A DNA stretch of 64,000 nucleotides, from the NCBI RefSeq assembly GCF_022179545.1, contig NZ_AP025518.1, positions 806,001-870,000 of the forward strand, read 5' to 3'. Shown one piece after another: positions 15,723 through 26,009 of the stretch (its first letter is position 1; each line of letters opens with the position of its first letter). Source of the stretch: Mycolicibacterium fortuitum subsp. fortuitum (GTDB lineage: Bacteria; Actinomycetota; Actinomycetes; Mycobacteriales; Mycobacteriaceae). The notes under the pieces were generated by a model. The model saw nothing but the letters and a program-made list of their open reading frames with translations. It made no database searches and had not been told where the DNA came from. A program made the position numbers and the translations under genes.

Positions 15723-16139
15723 ATGACACGGATGGGTGATTTGTTGGGGCCGGATCCGGTCCTCCTTCCCGGGGATCCGGAGGCCGAGGACGAGTTGGCC
15801 GCGGGTGAGAAGGCCGCCGTGGTGGCCGCCGCCCACCCGTCGGCGTCGATCGCATGGGCCGTACTGGCCGAGAATGCCCTCGCCGAGGACAAGGCCGTCA
15901 CCGCATATGCCTATGCCCGGACCGGTTATCACCGCGGGCTGGATCAGTTGCGGCGCAACGGCTGGAAGGGCTTCGGCCCGGTGCCGTTCGCCCACGAGCC
16001 GAACCAGGGATTCCTGCGGTGCGTGGCCGCCCTGGCCCGGGCCGCGGACGACATCGGCGAGACCGACGAGTTCCAGCGGTGCCTCGACCTGCTCGACGAC
16101 TGCGATCCGTCGGCGCGGGCCGAACTCGGCCTGGCCTGA
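15723..16139 (+). CDS. DUF3151 family protein (Rv0360c-like)
   Basis: A 138-residue acidic, helical cytoplasmic protein conserved in mycobacteria. It looks like a small TPR-type solenoid (A-H-P-S-A-S-I-A-W-A-V-L-A-E-N-A-L-A near 40). There are no catalytic motifs. The ATG at 15723 lies 6 bases after CACAAT, so it may be leaderless; an upstream in-frame extension crosses the divergent promoter and was not used. Its stop is 3 bases from the stop of the convergent cation exporter gene. Function unknown. Confidence 0.75.
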   Translation: MTRMGDLLGPDPVLLPGDPEAEDELAAGEKAAVVAAAHPSASIAWAVLAENALAEDKAVTAYAYARTGYHRGLDQLRRNGWKGFGPVPFAHEPNQGFLRCVAALARAADDIGETDEFQRCLDLLDDCDPSARAELGLA

Positions 16140-16142
16140 ACC

Positions 16143-17039
16143 TCAGTCCTTCGCCTCACACGAGCAGTCGTCGGCTGATTCGGGCGGCTCCACCTGCACG
16201 GTGGCGTGGGCCAGGCCCCGCGCGTTGAGCAGGGCGCGGGCGTCGTCGAGCACCCGCGCGGTGTCGGCATTGCTGGTCAGGTGCGCGGTGACCATGTCCT
16301 TGCCGGGGACCAGCGTCCACACGTGCAGATCGTGCACGCCGGTCACGCCGTCGACCGACTCGAGTGCGGCTCGGAGTTCGTCGACGTCGATGTGTTGCGG
16401 GGATGATTCGCTCAGGATCCGCAGCGCAGCCCGTGCCAGGGCGATGGCGCGCGGCAGCACCCACAGCGCGACCAGGACTGCGACCACCACGTCGGCGTAG
16501 GGCCAGCCGGTCGTGACGGTGACGATGCCCGCGACCAGGACGCCGATGCTGCCGACGGTGTCGGCCACGACCTCCATGTAGGCGCCCTTGACGGCCAGGC
16601 TGTCCTTGGAGTGCGACCGCAGCATCATCACGACGACTGCGTTGGCCGCCAGTCCGGCGAGAGCCACGACGATCATCGGGACGCCGGGGACGTCGGGAGC
16701 ATTGCCGAGGCGTTCGAAGGCCTCGTAGAGGATGAAGCCCGCCACGCCCAGGAGCAGGGCGGCGTTTGCCACCGCGGTGAAGACCTCGGCCCGGTGCCAG
16801 CCGTAGGTGCGGGCCGGGGACGTGCTGCCGCGCTTGGCCAGCAACACCGCGGTCAAACCCATGAACATCGCTACCAGGTCGGTCAGCATGTGGCCTGCGT
16901 CGGCGAGCAGTGCGATCGAGTTGATCAGCAGCGCGGTGACCAACTCAAGGACGAAGAAGCCGCTGAGGATCGCCGCGGCGATGATCATCCTGCTGACGCG
17001 GGTATCGCTGCTGTGACTGTGATCGTGGCCGGCACCCAT
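16143..17039 (-). CDS. Cation diffusion facilitator (metal exporter)
   Basis: A 298-residue CDF transporter: a His-rich N terminus (G-H-D-H-S-H), six membrane helices, and a cytoplasmic metal-binding domain ending with a Cys pair (D-D-C-S-C). It would export a divalent metal in exchange for protons. The TM2 motif is His50-x3-Asp54 as usual, but the TM5 motif reads Glu156-x3-Asp160 where zinc transporters have His, which may change metal choice. The ATG at 17039 is preferred to a TTG at 17048. A perfect 9-2-9 palindrome lies 11-30 bases before the start, so expression is almost certainly repressed by a metal sensor. Confidence 0.9.
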   Translation of the reverse strand: MGAGHDHSHSSDTRVSRMIIAAAILSGFFVLELVTALLINSIALLADAGHMLTDLVAMFMGLTAVLLAKRGSTSPARTYGWHRAEVFTAVANAALLLGVAGFILYEAFERLGNAPDVPGVPMIVVALAGLAANAVVVMMLRSHSKDSLAVKGAYMEVVADTVGSIGVLVAGIVTVTTGWPYADVVVAVLVALWVLPRAIALARAALRILSESSPQHIDVDELRAALESVDGVTGVHDLHVWTLVPGKDMVTAHLTSNADTARVLDDARALLNARGLAHATVQVEPPESADDCSCEAKD

Positions 17040-17049
17040 GTCCCGCAAT

Positions 17050-17069
17050 ATATGCGTAAATACGCATAT
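17050..17069. promoter_or_regulatory. 9-2-9 palindromic operator of the metal exporter
   Basis: Arms ATATGCGTA and TACGCATAT flank AA. The site is AT-rich at its ends and lies where it would cover the -10 and start site of the CDF gene. Size and base pattern match ArsR/SmtB sensor operators such as those controlling cadmium, nickel and cobalt exporters in mycobacteria. No ArsR gene is in the window. Confidence 0.65.
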
Positions 17070-17079
17070 GTGGCAAGTG

Positions 17080-17859
17080 TCAGAGCCAGGCCGACCAGAA
17101 CCGGGTCAGCTGGCTGCCGATCGATACCAGTTGGCTCGGCACGCCGGACAGGTCGACGAACCAGAACACGACCGAGAAGAACCAACGGTTGAGCACCGGT
17201 GTGAACAGCAGGATCAGCAGGATGAACAGCCCCCACTGCTTGGCCGGCTCCAGCGCACGTTGGGTCTCGGGGCTCAGGTGCGGTTCCAGCGCGCCGTAGC
17301 CGTCCAGCCCGGGAACGGGCAGCAGGTTCAGCACCACGGCAGTGACCTGGAGAAATCCGAGGAACGCCAGCCCGGACCAGAACACCAGGTGGGCGGGATC
17401 GAAGAAGGCCCAGGTGATGGCCAGGAGGAGGACGGCGAGCACCAGGTTGGCGGCCGGTCCGGCCAGGCTGACGAGAGTCTTCTGCCGGGCCGTCATCCAG
17501 GAAGTGCGCACATACACCGCCCCGCCCGGCAGTCCGATCCCGCCGAGAGCGATGACCAGCACGGGAAAACCCAGCGACAGCAGGGGATGGGAGTACTTGA
17601 GCGGGTTGAGCGTCAGATAGCCGCGCACCGCCACATCGTGATCACCGAACCGCCACGCGGTGAACGCATGGCCGAACTCGTGCAGGCACAGCGACACCAG
17701 CCAGCCCGCGATCACCAGGATGAAGACGCCGACGTAGGACAGCGGCTTCACGGCGTCGGCAGCCAGCCAGGCCAGCACCCCACCGCCGACGGTGAGTGCG
17801 ACGACAACCAGGAAGACGGGGCTGGGCCGTACCGACTGATGCAGCGGGCGGATGTTCAC
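17080..17859 (-). CDS. Site-2 protease family (M50) membrane protein
   Basis: A 259-residue multi-span metalloprotease. The zinc motif H60-E61-F-G-H64 lies in the second or third membrane segment, and N-L-L-P-V-P-G-L-D-G-Y near 190-200 supplies the third zinc ligand. The family cuts membrane-embedded substrates such as anti-sigma factors. There is no PDZ domain, so it belongs to the short Rv0359-like branch, whose substrate is unknown. It lies between the CDF operator and the Rv0358-like gene, with 30 bases to the latter on the same strand. Confidence 0.88.
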   Translation of the reverse strand: MNIRPLHQSVRPSPVFLVVVALTVGGGVLAWLAADAVKPLSYVGVFILVIAGWLVSLCLHEFGHAFTAWRFGDHDVAVRGYLTLNPLKYSHPLLSLGFPVLVIALGGIGLPGGAVYVRTSWMTARQKTLVSLAGPAANLVLAVLLLAITWAFFDPAHLVFWSGLAFLGFLQVTAVVLNLLPVPGLDGYGALEPHLSPETQRALEPAKQWGLFILLILLFTPVLNRWFFSVVFWFVDLSGVPSQLVSIGSQLTRFWSAWL

Positions 17860-17889
17860 GATTCGACGCTACCGGCTGCAAGCAGCAGC

Positions 17890-18471
17890 TCAACCGACGC
17901 GCAGCCAGCCCTCGGTGTGCCGGTAGAACGTCGATCGGCGCACCGTGCGCGGGGCGGGCACCCCGTCCCGGATCACCTGGGCACCGGGGGTGCCCAGCTG
18001 GGCCGCGCGGCCGGCGACCCAGCGGCGGGGCCGGCCACGGTCCGAGAGCACGCTCGCGCGCAGCCCCGGCATGTTCGTGGTGGGCTCGACCCGGACTCCG
18101 GACGCCTCGCCGTCGAACAGCACGACGTCGTCGACGATGGCTTCGCCCTGCAACGGCGCGCCATCGAGTCCGTGCCATTGCGCGGCGCTGACCAGTACGG
18201 TTCCTGTTTCGTCGCGGATGAGCGGGACACGCCGGGCGGCGGCGCGCAGTGCGCGTCTGGCCGACCACTGCCCGGTGGCCGCGGCGACCTCGACATCGAG
18301 CCGGTCGGCGCGCAGCAACGCGCTCAGCACGGCCGCCAGCTCGGCTTCTCCGCCGGTCACGACCAGTCTGCGGTGGATGGCGAGGTCATCGAGATCGGCC
18401 TTCGGCAGGTTGCGGAGTGGGCGTGGAACGGGCCCCGTACCGACCACCGCAACCCCATCTGAGGTGGTCAA
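17890..18471 (-). CDS. Conserved mycobacterial protein (Rv0358-like)
   Basis: A 193-residue soluble, Arg-rich protein. It lacks recognisable catalytic motifs and any membrane segment or signal peptide. An alternating strand-helix pattern (R-L-V-V-T-G-G-E-A-E-L near 35-45) suggests an alpha/beta fold. Position between purA and an M50 protease gene matches Rv0358. It is divergent from purA across 104 bases and probably cotranscribed with the protease gene. Function unknown. Confidence 0.6.
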   Translation of the reverse strand: MTTSDGVAVVGTGPVPRPLRNLPKADLDDLAIHRRLVVTGGEAELAAVLSALLRADRLDVEVAAATGQWSARRALRAAARRVPLIRDETGTVLVSAAQWHGLDGAPLQGEAIVDDVVLFDGEASGVRVEPTTNMPGLRASVLSDRGRPRRWVAGRAAQLGTPGAQVIRDGVPAPRTVRRSTFYRHTEGWLRVG

Positions 18472-18560
18472 AACTGCTCCTCGGGTCAGAGAAATGTGTT
18501 CCTGGCGTGAGCTGGGATAAGGTGACCTACCGGCTGCATCACATTAGTGCGGAAGATTAG

Positions 18561-20494
<1,934 letters not shown>

Positions 20495-20573
20495 GGACCG
20501 TTCGCCGGACCAGGCCTGCCCCGTAAGGGCCAATCGCATCGCAGTTCGGCACTCAGGGTGTCACTATGACGCC

Positions 20574-21245
20574 GTGGATCAACGACCTTTGCATCGTTTG
20601 TCGACTCCGCGGGCCGCGGCAGTCGCCGGAGTCTTGTTCGCCGTACTGTTCGGGGTCTCGCTGGTCTTGATCCGCACCGCGTTACCCGAGGGCGCCGAAC
20701 CCGGCTCACAGTGGATCGACGGAGCGAGCACCCGGCTGAGGGTTGCGTCGCTGTTGATGCCGTTCGCGGGCATCGCGTTTCTGTGGTTCATCGGTGTGGT
20801 GCGGGACGGCTTCGGCCGTTACGAGGACCGGTTTTTCGCGTCGGTGTTCCTCGGCAGCGGAATCCTGTTCCTGGCGATGATGTTCGTGTCCTCGGCGGTC
20901 GGGGCCGGCTTGATCGCGAGCAAAGCCGGGATGGTTGACGCGGCAGCCCATTCCGAGGTGGCCGCGTTCGGGCAAATGCTGCTGATGGCGTTGAGCAAGA
21001 CTTATGGCGTCCGCATGGCTGCGGTCTTCATGATCTCGCTCGCCACGATCTGGCTGAAAACCGGATTGATGCCGCGCGCACTGGTGTACACGACTTACCT
21101 TGTCGCGGTGGCGCTTCTGATTGCCGGCGACCTGACCATGTGGATCGTGCTGGCGTTCCCCATCTGGGTCTTGGTGGTCAGCGTCCTGTTACTGGTACGC
21201 GCCGGGGTGATCGACCTCCACGGGGAACACGAGCGCTCCGCTTAG
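20574..21245 (+). CDS. Six-helix integral membrane protein, unknown function
   Basis: A 223-residue protein with about six hydrophobic membrane segments, and a short extracytoplasmic loop (R-T-A-L-P-E-G-A-E-P) after the first. No transporter signature or catalytic motif is seen. The GTG at 20574 has CACTAT 6 bases upstream and no ribosome site, consistent with a leaderless start. It stands alone between the hotdog gene and a Ddn-like gene. Confidence 0.65.
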   Translation: MDQRPLHRLSTPRAAAVAGVLFAVLFGVSLVLIRTALPEGAEPGSQWIDGASTRLRVASLLMPFAGIAFLWFIGVVRDGFGRYEDRFFASVFLGSGILFLAMMFVSSAVGAGLIASKAGMVDAAAHSEVAAFGQMLLMALSKTYGVRMAAVFMISLATIWLKTGLMPRALVYTTYLVAVALLIAGDLTMWIVLAFPIWVLVVSVLLLVRAGVIDLHGEHERSA

Positions 21246-21286
21246 CGCACTGGCGCGAATGCCCGTTGCCGAGCAGGATTGAGCGC

Positions 21287-21751
21287 ATGAGCATGCCGTG
21301 GTGGGAGAAGTACATCGGGCTGCCGATGTTGATGCTGCACGACAAGATCTACAAGGCCACAGACGGACGGATCGGGCATCGCATTCCCGGCGGCCCCCTG
21401 ACCCTGATCCTGCACACCGTCGGCGCCAAGACCGGTCAGCAACGGGCCAGCTCACTCGCGTATGCCCGTGACGGCGACAACTACCTGGTGGTGGCGTCGA
21501 AGGGCGGTGAGCCGACGGCCCCGGGCTGGTACCACAATCTGAAGGCCAATCCGCATGCCGAGATCAACGTCGGCCCGAAGCGGTTCAAGGTGACCGCTGC
21601 GCCGGTGCTTCCGGACGCGGCCGAGTACCCGCGGCTGTGGCGGATCGTCAATGACATGCCGGGCAACAAGGACCGATACATCGGGTATCAGAAGCGAACG
21701 ACGCGACCGATCCCGGTGATCGTGCTGACGCCCGAAGTCACTCCCCGGTGA
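21287..21751 (+). CDS. Ddn-like F420-dependent nitroreductase/FDOR family protein
   Basis: A 154-residue split-beta-barrel protein of the deazaflavin-dependent nitroreductase family. The signature V-G-A-K-T-G-Q-Q-R near residues 45-53, P-G-W-Y-H-N-L-K-A-N-P near 78-88 and the C-terminal R-T-T-R-P-I-P-V are typical of Ddn. These enzymes take hydride from F420H2, made by Fgd1 (gene at 36667), and reduce quinones or other substrates at the membrane. The N-terminal amphipathic helix fits membrane association. Its last 14 bases overlap the 3' end of the convergent ferredoxin gene. Confidence 0.88.
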   Translation: MSMPWWEKYIGLPMLMLHDKIYKATDGRIGHRIPGGPLTLILHTVGAKTGQQRASSLAYARDGDNYLVVASKGGEPTAPGWYHNLKANPHAEINVGPKRFKVTAAPVLPDAAEYPRLWRIVNDMPGNKDRYIGYQKRTTRPIPVIVLTPEVTPR

Positions 21752-21932
21752 GTTTCAGCGCGCTGGCCGGGCACAGCTTGACGGCCTGGCGCGCCTGCTC
21801 GACCTGATCATCGGGAACCTCGTCGACGAGGACTTCGACCACCCCGTCCTCGTCCTGATCGAAGACCACGTCGGAGATCATCACGCAGTTGCCCGATGCG
21901 ATGCAGGCGTCCTGATCTGCTTCTACTCTCAT
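21738..21932 (-). CDS. P450-associated 3Fe-4S ferredoxin
   Basis: A 64-residue acidic ferredoxin. Cys10 and Cys16 with a late C-P pair supply a single three-iron cluster, the usual arrangement in ferredoxins paired with actinobacterial cytochromes P450. It would pass electrons from a reductase, not encoded here, to the P450 whose gene ends just upstream. The ATG at 21932 gives the family's usual N terminus and has GGTGAG 5 bases before it; GTG codons at 21941 or 21944, overlapping the P450 stop, are alternatives. Confidence 0.9.
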   Translation of the reverse strand: MRVEADQDACIASGNCVMISDVVFDQDEDGVVEVLVDEVPDDQVEQARQAVKLCPASALKLTGE

Positions 21933-21937
21933 GGCGC

Positions 21938-23143
21938 TCACCACGTTACCGCCAACGATTTGAGCCCGTAGATGAAGTGAAAAGACCGGTACTGCACGGC
22001 CTCGAAGGGTTCCCCGAGCGCCAGGGTCGGAAAGCGGCTAAGCAGCGCGGGGAGGGCGATCCGCATCTCCATGCGGGCCAGCGGTGCCCCCAGGCAGTGG
22101 TGCACGCCGTGGCCGAAAGCCAGATGTCCGGGTACACCGCGCCGAATGTCGAGCACGTCGGGTGCGTCGATGAAGCCGGGGTCCCGGTTGCCGGCGGGCA
22201 GGGAGGCAAACACCAACTCGCCGGCCGGTATGCGGACCCCGGCGACTTCGACCTCGGTGGTGGTGAAGCGCGGGATGGCGTTCTGGACGATGGACAGCCA
22301 GCGAAGGAGTTCCTCGACGGCCGGGCCGACGGCGTCCGCGTCGTCGCGTACCGCGGCCAGCTGATCGGGGTGGCGCAGCAGCGCGAGGACGCCCAGGCCC
22401 AGCATGTTCGACGTGGTTTCGTGCCCGGCGAGGAGCAGCAGCCCAGCGATGCCTACGAGTTCGTCGTCGGACAGCTCGCCGCCGTGGTCGCGCACGAGCA
22501 TGCCCAGGATGTCCTCGCCCGGCTGCCGGCGGGCCCGGCCGACGAGGCCACGCATGTAGTCACGGCTCTGCCGTTGCAGCGCAAGGCGTTCGGCGATGGG
22601 CAACGACAGGTCGAGCTGGTGCGTCGAGCGTTGCTGAAAGTCGTCGCGGTCCTCGTACGGCACGCCGAGCAGCTCGCAGATCACCAGTGAGGGGATGGGC
22701 AGCGCAAAGTCGGCCACCAGATCCGACGGTGGGCCGGCCGCGGCCATCGCGTCGAGCCGGGAGTCCACGATCTCGACGATCCGAGGTTCGAGCCGCTTCA
22801 TCCGGCGGATGGTGAACTCCGCGGTGAGCATGCGGCGCAGTCGCTGGTGTTCGGGCGGATCGAGCCCCAACAGGTTGCCGGCCCGGGCACTGGCCAGTTC
22901 CTCGTCGGACATCTCGGGGGCCCCGGGCAGGGCGAATCCCGGCGGCCTGCTGTTGGAGAACCGCTCGTGGTCGCCCAGTACGGCCTTGACGTCCTCGTGC
23001 CGGGTGACCAGGTACACGGCATTGCCGAGCGCGCTGATCACCCTGCGAACCCCTTCGGTCTCACGGATCTCGCGCAAGTCCGGCGTCGGGTCGAAGGCAT
23101 TGCGCCGCATGTGCACTGGCGGCAGCGTGATCGGCGCACTCAT
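21938..23143 (-). CDS. Cytochrome P450
   Basis: A 401-residue soluble bacterial P450. The I-helix oxygen-activation motif A-G-H-E-T-T is at 239-244, the K-helix E278-L-L-R281 is present, and the heme loop F-G-H-G-V-H-H-C-L-G places the thiolate at Cys350. It would hydroxylate or oxidise a hydrophobic substrate. It starts 9 bases after the alpha/beta hydrolase stop and is followed directly by its ferredoxin. The substrate cannot be read from sequence; context suggests a lipid or small lipophilic molecule handled by the MMPL exporter. Confidence 0.95.
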   Translation of the reverse strand: MSAPITLPPVHMRRNAFDPTPDLREIRETEGVRRVISALGNAVYLVTRHEDVKAVLGDHERFSNSRPPGFALPGAPEMSDEELASARAGNLLGLDPPEHQRLRRMLTAEFTIRRMKRLEPRIVEIVDSRLDAMAAAGPPSDLVADFALPIPSLVICELLGVPYEDRDDFQQRSTHQLDLSLPIAERLALQRQSRDYMRGLVGRARRQPGEDILGMLVRDHGGELSDDELVGIAGLLLLAGHETTSNMLGLGVLALLRHPDQLAAVRDDADAVGPAVEELLRWLSIVQNAIPRFTTTEVEVAGVRIPAGELVFASLPAGNRDPGFIDAPDVLDIRRGVPGHLAFGHGVHHCLGAPLARMEMRIALPALLSRFPTLALGEPFEAVQYRSFHFIYGLKSLAVTW

Positions 23144-23152
23144 GCCACGACG

Positions 23153-23968
23153 CTACCCGCGTGCGAGGAAATCCCTGATCAAAGTGTTGACGAGGCGGGG
23201 ATTCTCCAGCGCCGCCAGGTGTGCGACGCCGTCGAGCACGGTCATGTCGGCACCGGGGATGGCCGCGGCCATCGCGATGGTCTCCTCGACCGGGAACGTG
23301 GCGTCTTCGTCGCCGGCGATGACGAGTACCGGGGCCGTCACCCCGGAGAGCAACGCCCGCTGATCCGGACGGCGCGGCACCACGCTCTTCACCGCCCACG
23401 AGGCGGAATCCACGTCGACACGGTGCGTCGCATCCCGCACGAATGCGACCACCTCTGGTCGTGTGCGAAACGTGGTAGGGCCCAGGAAAGCCGAGAGCAC
23501 CGGTCGGGTGAGTGGGCCGCGGATCCCGCCGAAGGCTCTGGCCAGCCGTAAGAGCAGGCCGTATTCGAACTTCTGGGCGCGTCCGGCCGCCGACGCCGTG
23601 CAATTCATCAGCACGGCCCGGCCGATACGGTCGGGGTGCAGCGCCGCGAACGTCCCGCCGATCATCCCGCCCCATGAGTTGCCGACGAAGTGGGCGCGTT
23701 CGACGCCGACTCCGTCGAGGATGTCAGCCACGGTGTGGGCGCAGTCGGTGAAAGTGAATGGCGCGAACAGCTTTTCGCTGCCTCCGTGGCCCGGTGGATC
23801 AACCAGGATCACCCGATGGTCGGACTCGAACTCCTGCGCCTGGGCGGCCCACATGCCGCCGGTCATCAGCAGGCTGGGCCAGAACACGATGGCTTCGCCG
23901 GCACCCCGGACCTCGACGCGGAGACGGCCGAGGTTGGTGGGCAGTCGCAATTCCTGCACAGCTGCCAA
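23153..23968 (-). CDS. Alpha/beta hydrolase
   Basis: A 271-residue alpha/beta-fold hydrolase. The nucleophile elbow G96-N-S98-W-G100 gives Ser98; Asp220 or Asp222 (A-G-D-E-D-A) and His250 (G-V-A-H-L) complete the triad. The D-P-P-G-H-G-G-S motif near 57-64 is common to this group, which includes esterases and C-C bond hydrolases. There is no signal peptide, so it acts in the cytoplasm. One base separates its ATG from the MMPL stop. Confidence 0.88.
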   Translation of the reverse strand: MAAVQELRLPTNLGRLRVEVRGAGEAIVFWPSLLMTGGMWAAQAQEFESDHRVILVDPPGHGGSEKLFAPFTFTDCAHTVADILDGVGVERAHFVGNSWGGMIGGTFAALHPDRIGRAVLMNCTASAAGRAQKFEYGLLLRLARAFGGIRGPLTRPVLSAFLGPTTFRTRPEVVAFVRDATHRVDVDSASWAVKSVVPRRPDQRALLSGVTAPVLVIAGDEDATFPVEETIAMAAAIPGADMTVLDGVAHLAALENPRLVNTLIRDFLARG

Positions 23969-23969
23969 G

Positions 23970-26009
23970 CTAGCGCTCGGCGTGCAGCCCCGGCCACCAG
24001 ATGCGCGGCCCGATCAACGTGAACAGCGCAGGGATGATCACCGTGCGGACCAGGAAGGTGTCCAGCAGGATGCCGAGACCGACGATGATGCCCAGCTGTG
24101 TCAGCACGATCAGCGGCAGCACGCCCAGCACACAGAACACTGCCGCGAGTACCACGCCCGCGCTGGTGATCACGGCGCCGGTGGCCGAGACCGCACGCAC
24201 GATGCCCTGCCGGGTGCCGAACTCCGGGGTCTCCTCACGGGCCCGGGTCACCAGGAAGATGGTGTAGTCCACACCGAGGGCCACCAGGAACAGGAACGCG
24301 AACAGCGGGGTGCTGTTGTCCAGCGCCGGGAATCCGAACACGTGCACGCTGGCCCAGCCGCCCAGGCCGAGCGCGGCCAGGGCGCTGAGGACGGTGACCC
24401 CGACCAGTACCAGAGGTGCCAGCGCAGAGCGCAGCAGCAGATAGAGCACCGCCAGCACCACGGCGAGGATCGCGGGAATCACCACCAGCCGGTCACGCTG
24501 GGCCGCCGAGGCGATGTCCCTGGCCTGGGCGTCCGACCCGCCCACCAGGGCGGTTCGGTCCGCGGTATGAACTGAATCACGCAGGGCGTCAATGGTTTTG
24601 AAAGCCTCGTCGGAGGCAGGCTCGGCTTTGATCACCACCGACCACTGGCTCAGCCCGGTCGGGGACTGTCCGGCGGGGGTCGCGCTGACCACCCCGGGGG
24701 TGTCGGTGATCGCTCGCTGCACGGCGCCGGACTTGGCGGTGGAGGCGATGACGCGGGTGGGGTCGGTCAGGCCGCTCGGGAAGTGCGCGGCCAGCGTCTG
24801 GTAGCCGGTCACCGATTCGGCCTGTACCCGGAACTGCTCGGTCTGGGTCAGCCCGATCGGGGTGGCCAACAGGGCACTGGCCAACACTGCCAGGCCGGCC
24901 AGCGACGCGACGGCGACGCGGGCCGGTTTGCGGGCGACCGCGTCCGCGATCCGGTGCCAGACGCCGCTTTCGGTCAGTGGGGTAGCGCCCGCCTTGGGAA
25001 TGAACGGCCAGAAGAGGCGCTTGCCGCACAGGGCGAGCAGTGGCGGTAGCACGATCAGGACGAAGATCGCGGCGACCACCAGACCCGACGCGGCCTGCAC
25101 GCCCAGGCTGCGGTTGCTCGGTGCAGAGGCGAACAGCAGGGTCAGCAGGGCCAGTACCACGGTGGCGTTACTGGCCACGATCGCCGGTGCGGCGGCCCGG
25201 ACCGCAACCACCAGTGCTTCGCGGTGTGTTGGGCCGGCTTCCGCGTCGTCCGGGTGCTCATCGACGGGGCGGCCGAGCTCCTCGCGATACCGCGAAATCA
25301 GCAGCAGCGCATAGTTGGTGCCCGCACCGAACACCAGCACGCTGGTGATGCCGGAGGTGGAGCCGTCTGGGCTCAGCCCGAGCCCGGAGGCAACGGCGGT
25401 GCCGACAACGGAACCGACGCGGTCGGCGAAGGCGATCACCAGCAGCGGCACCAACCACAGCACCGGTGAGCGATAGGTGACGATGAGCAGCAGGGCCACC
25501 ACCGTCGCTGTCACCGCCAGCAGCGTGATGTTGGCTCCGGCAAATGAATTGGCGATGTCGGCGCCGAAGGCCGGGCCGCCGGTGATCTCGGCCTTGAGCC
25601 CGGGCGGCAGGCCGTCCGCGGCCGTGGCGCGCAGATTCTTCACCGCGTCGTTGAGGCCGAATCCGGACAGGTCGGCCTTCAGCGGCACGGTGACCACCGC
25701 GGCCTTGCCGTCGTCGGAGACCATCAACGGCGGGCCCGGTGCGTCGGTCATCCGGTGGCGCGCATCGGCGGTGGCGTCGACGTCGGCCATACCGAGGTCA
25801 CCGCCGTCGGCCCGGGTGACCACCAGGATCGCCGGGGCCTGGTCCCCGCCCTGGAAGTCGGCCCGCAAGGCATCGGCCCGCGCCGACTCGGCGTCCGACG
25901 GCACGGCGACCGGTGACTGAGAGGCGGCGTCGCCACCGCTGAGCAGCCCCAGCAGGCCGCCGGAGACGACAACGACCAGCACCGCGAGCCACGTCAGACG
26001 CCTAATCAC
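23970..26009 (-). CDS. MMPL-family (RND) transporter
   Basis: A 679-residue membrane transporter with two repeats, each one helix, a large extracytoplasmic domain, and five further helices, 12 in total. It is shorter than typical mycobacterial MmpL proteins (over 900 residues) and lacks their C-terminal cytoplasmic tail, matching the compact MMPL/YdfJ-type group. It would export a lipid or lipophilic compound using the proton gradient. Its ATG lies 8 bases inside the antiporter gene, and its stop is 1 base from the hydrolase start. Confidence 0.88.
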   Translation of the reverse strand: MIRRLTWLAVLVVVVSGGLLGLLSGGDAASQSPVAVPSDAESARADALRADFQGGDQAPAILVVTRADGGDLGMADVDATADARHRMTDAPGPPLMVSDDGKAAVVTVPLKADLSGFGLNDAVKNLRATAADGLPPGLKAEITGGPAFGADIANSFAGANITLLAVTATVVALLLIVTYRSPVLWLVPLLVIAFADRVGSVVGTAVASGLGLSPDGSTSGITSVLVFGAGTNYALLLISRYREELGRPVDEHPDDAEAGPTHREALVVAVRAAAPAIVASNATVVLALLTLLFASAPSNRSLGVQAASGLVVAAIFVLIVLPPLLALCGKRLFWPFIPKAGATPLTESGVWHRIADAVARKPARVAVASLAGLAVLASALLATPIGLTQTEQFRVQAESVTGYQTLAAHFPSGLTDPTRVIASTAKSGAVQRAITDTPGVVSATPAGQSPTGLSQWSVVIKAEPASDEAFKTIDALRDSVHTADRTALVGGSDAQARDIASAAQRDRLVVIPAILAVVLAVLYLLLRSALAPLVLVGVTVLSALAALGLGGWASVHVFGFPALDNSTPLFAFLFLVALGVDYTIFLVTRAREETPEFGTRQGIVRAVSATGAVITSAGVVLAAVFCVLGVLPLIVLTQLGIIVGLGILLDTFLVRTVIIPALFTLIGPRIWWPGLHAER

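Noticed and set aside
17038..18462. 474-codon plus-strand frame
   Set aside because: Antisense to the M50 protease and Rv0358-like genes; no domains.
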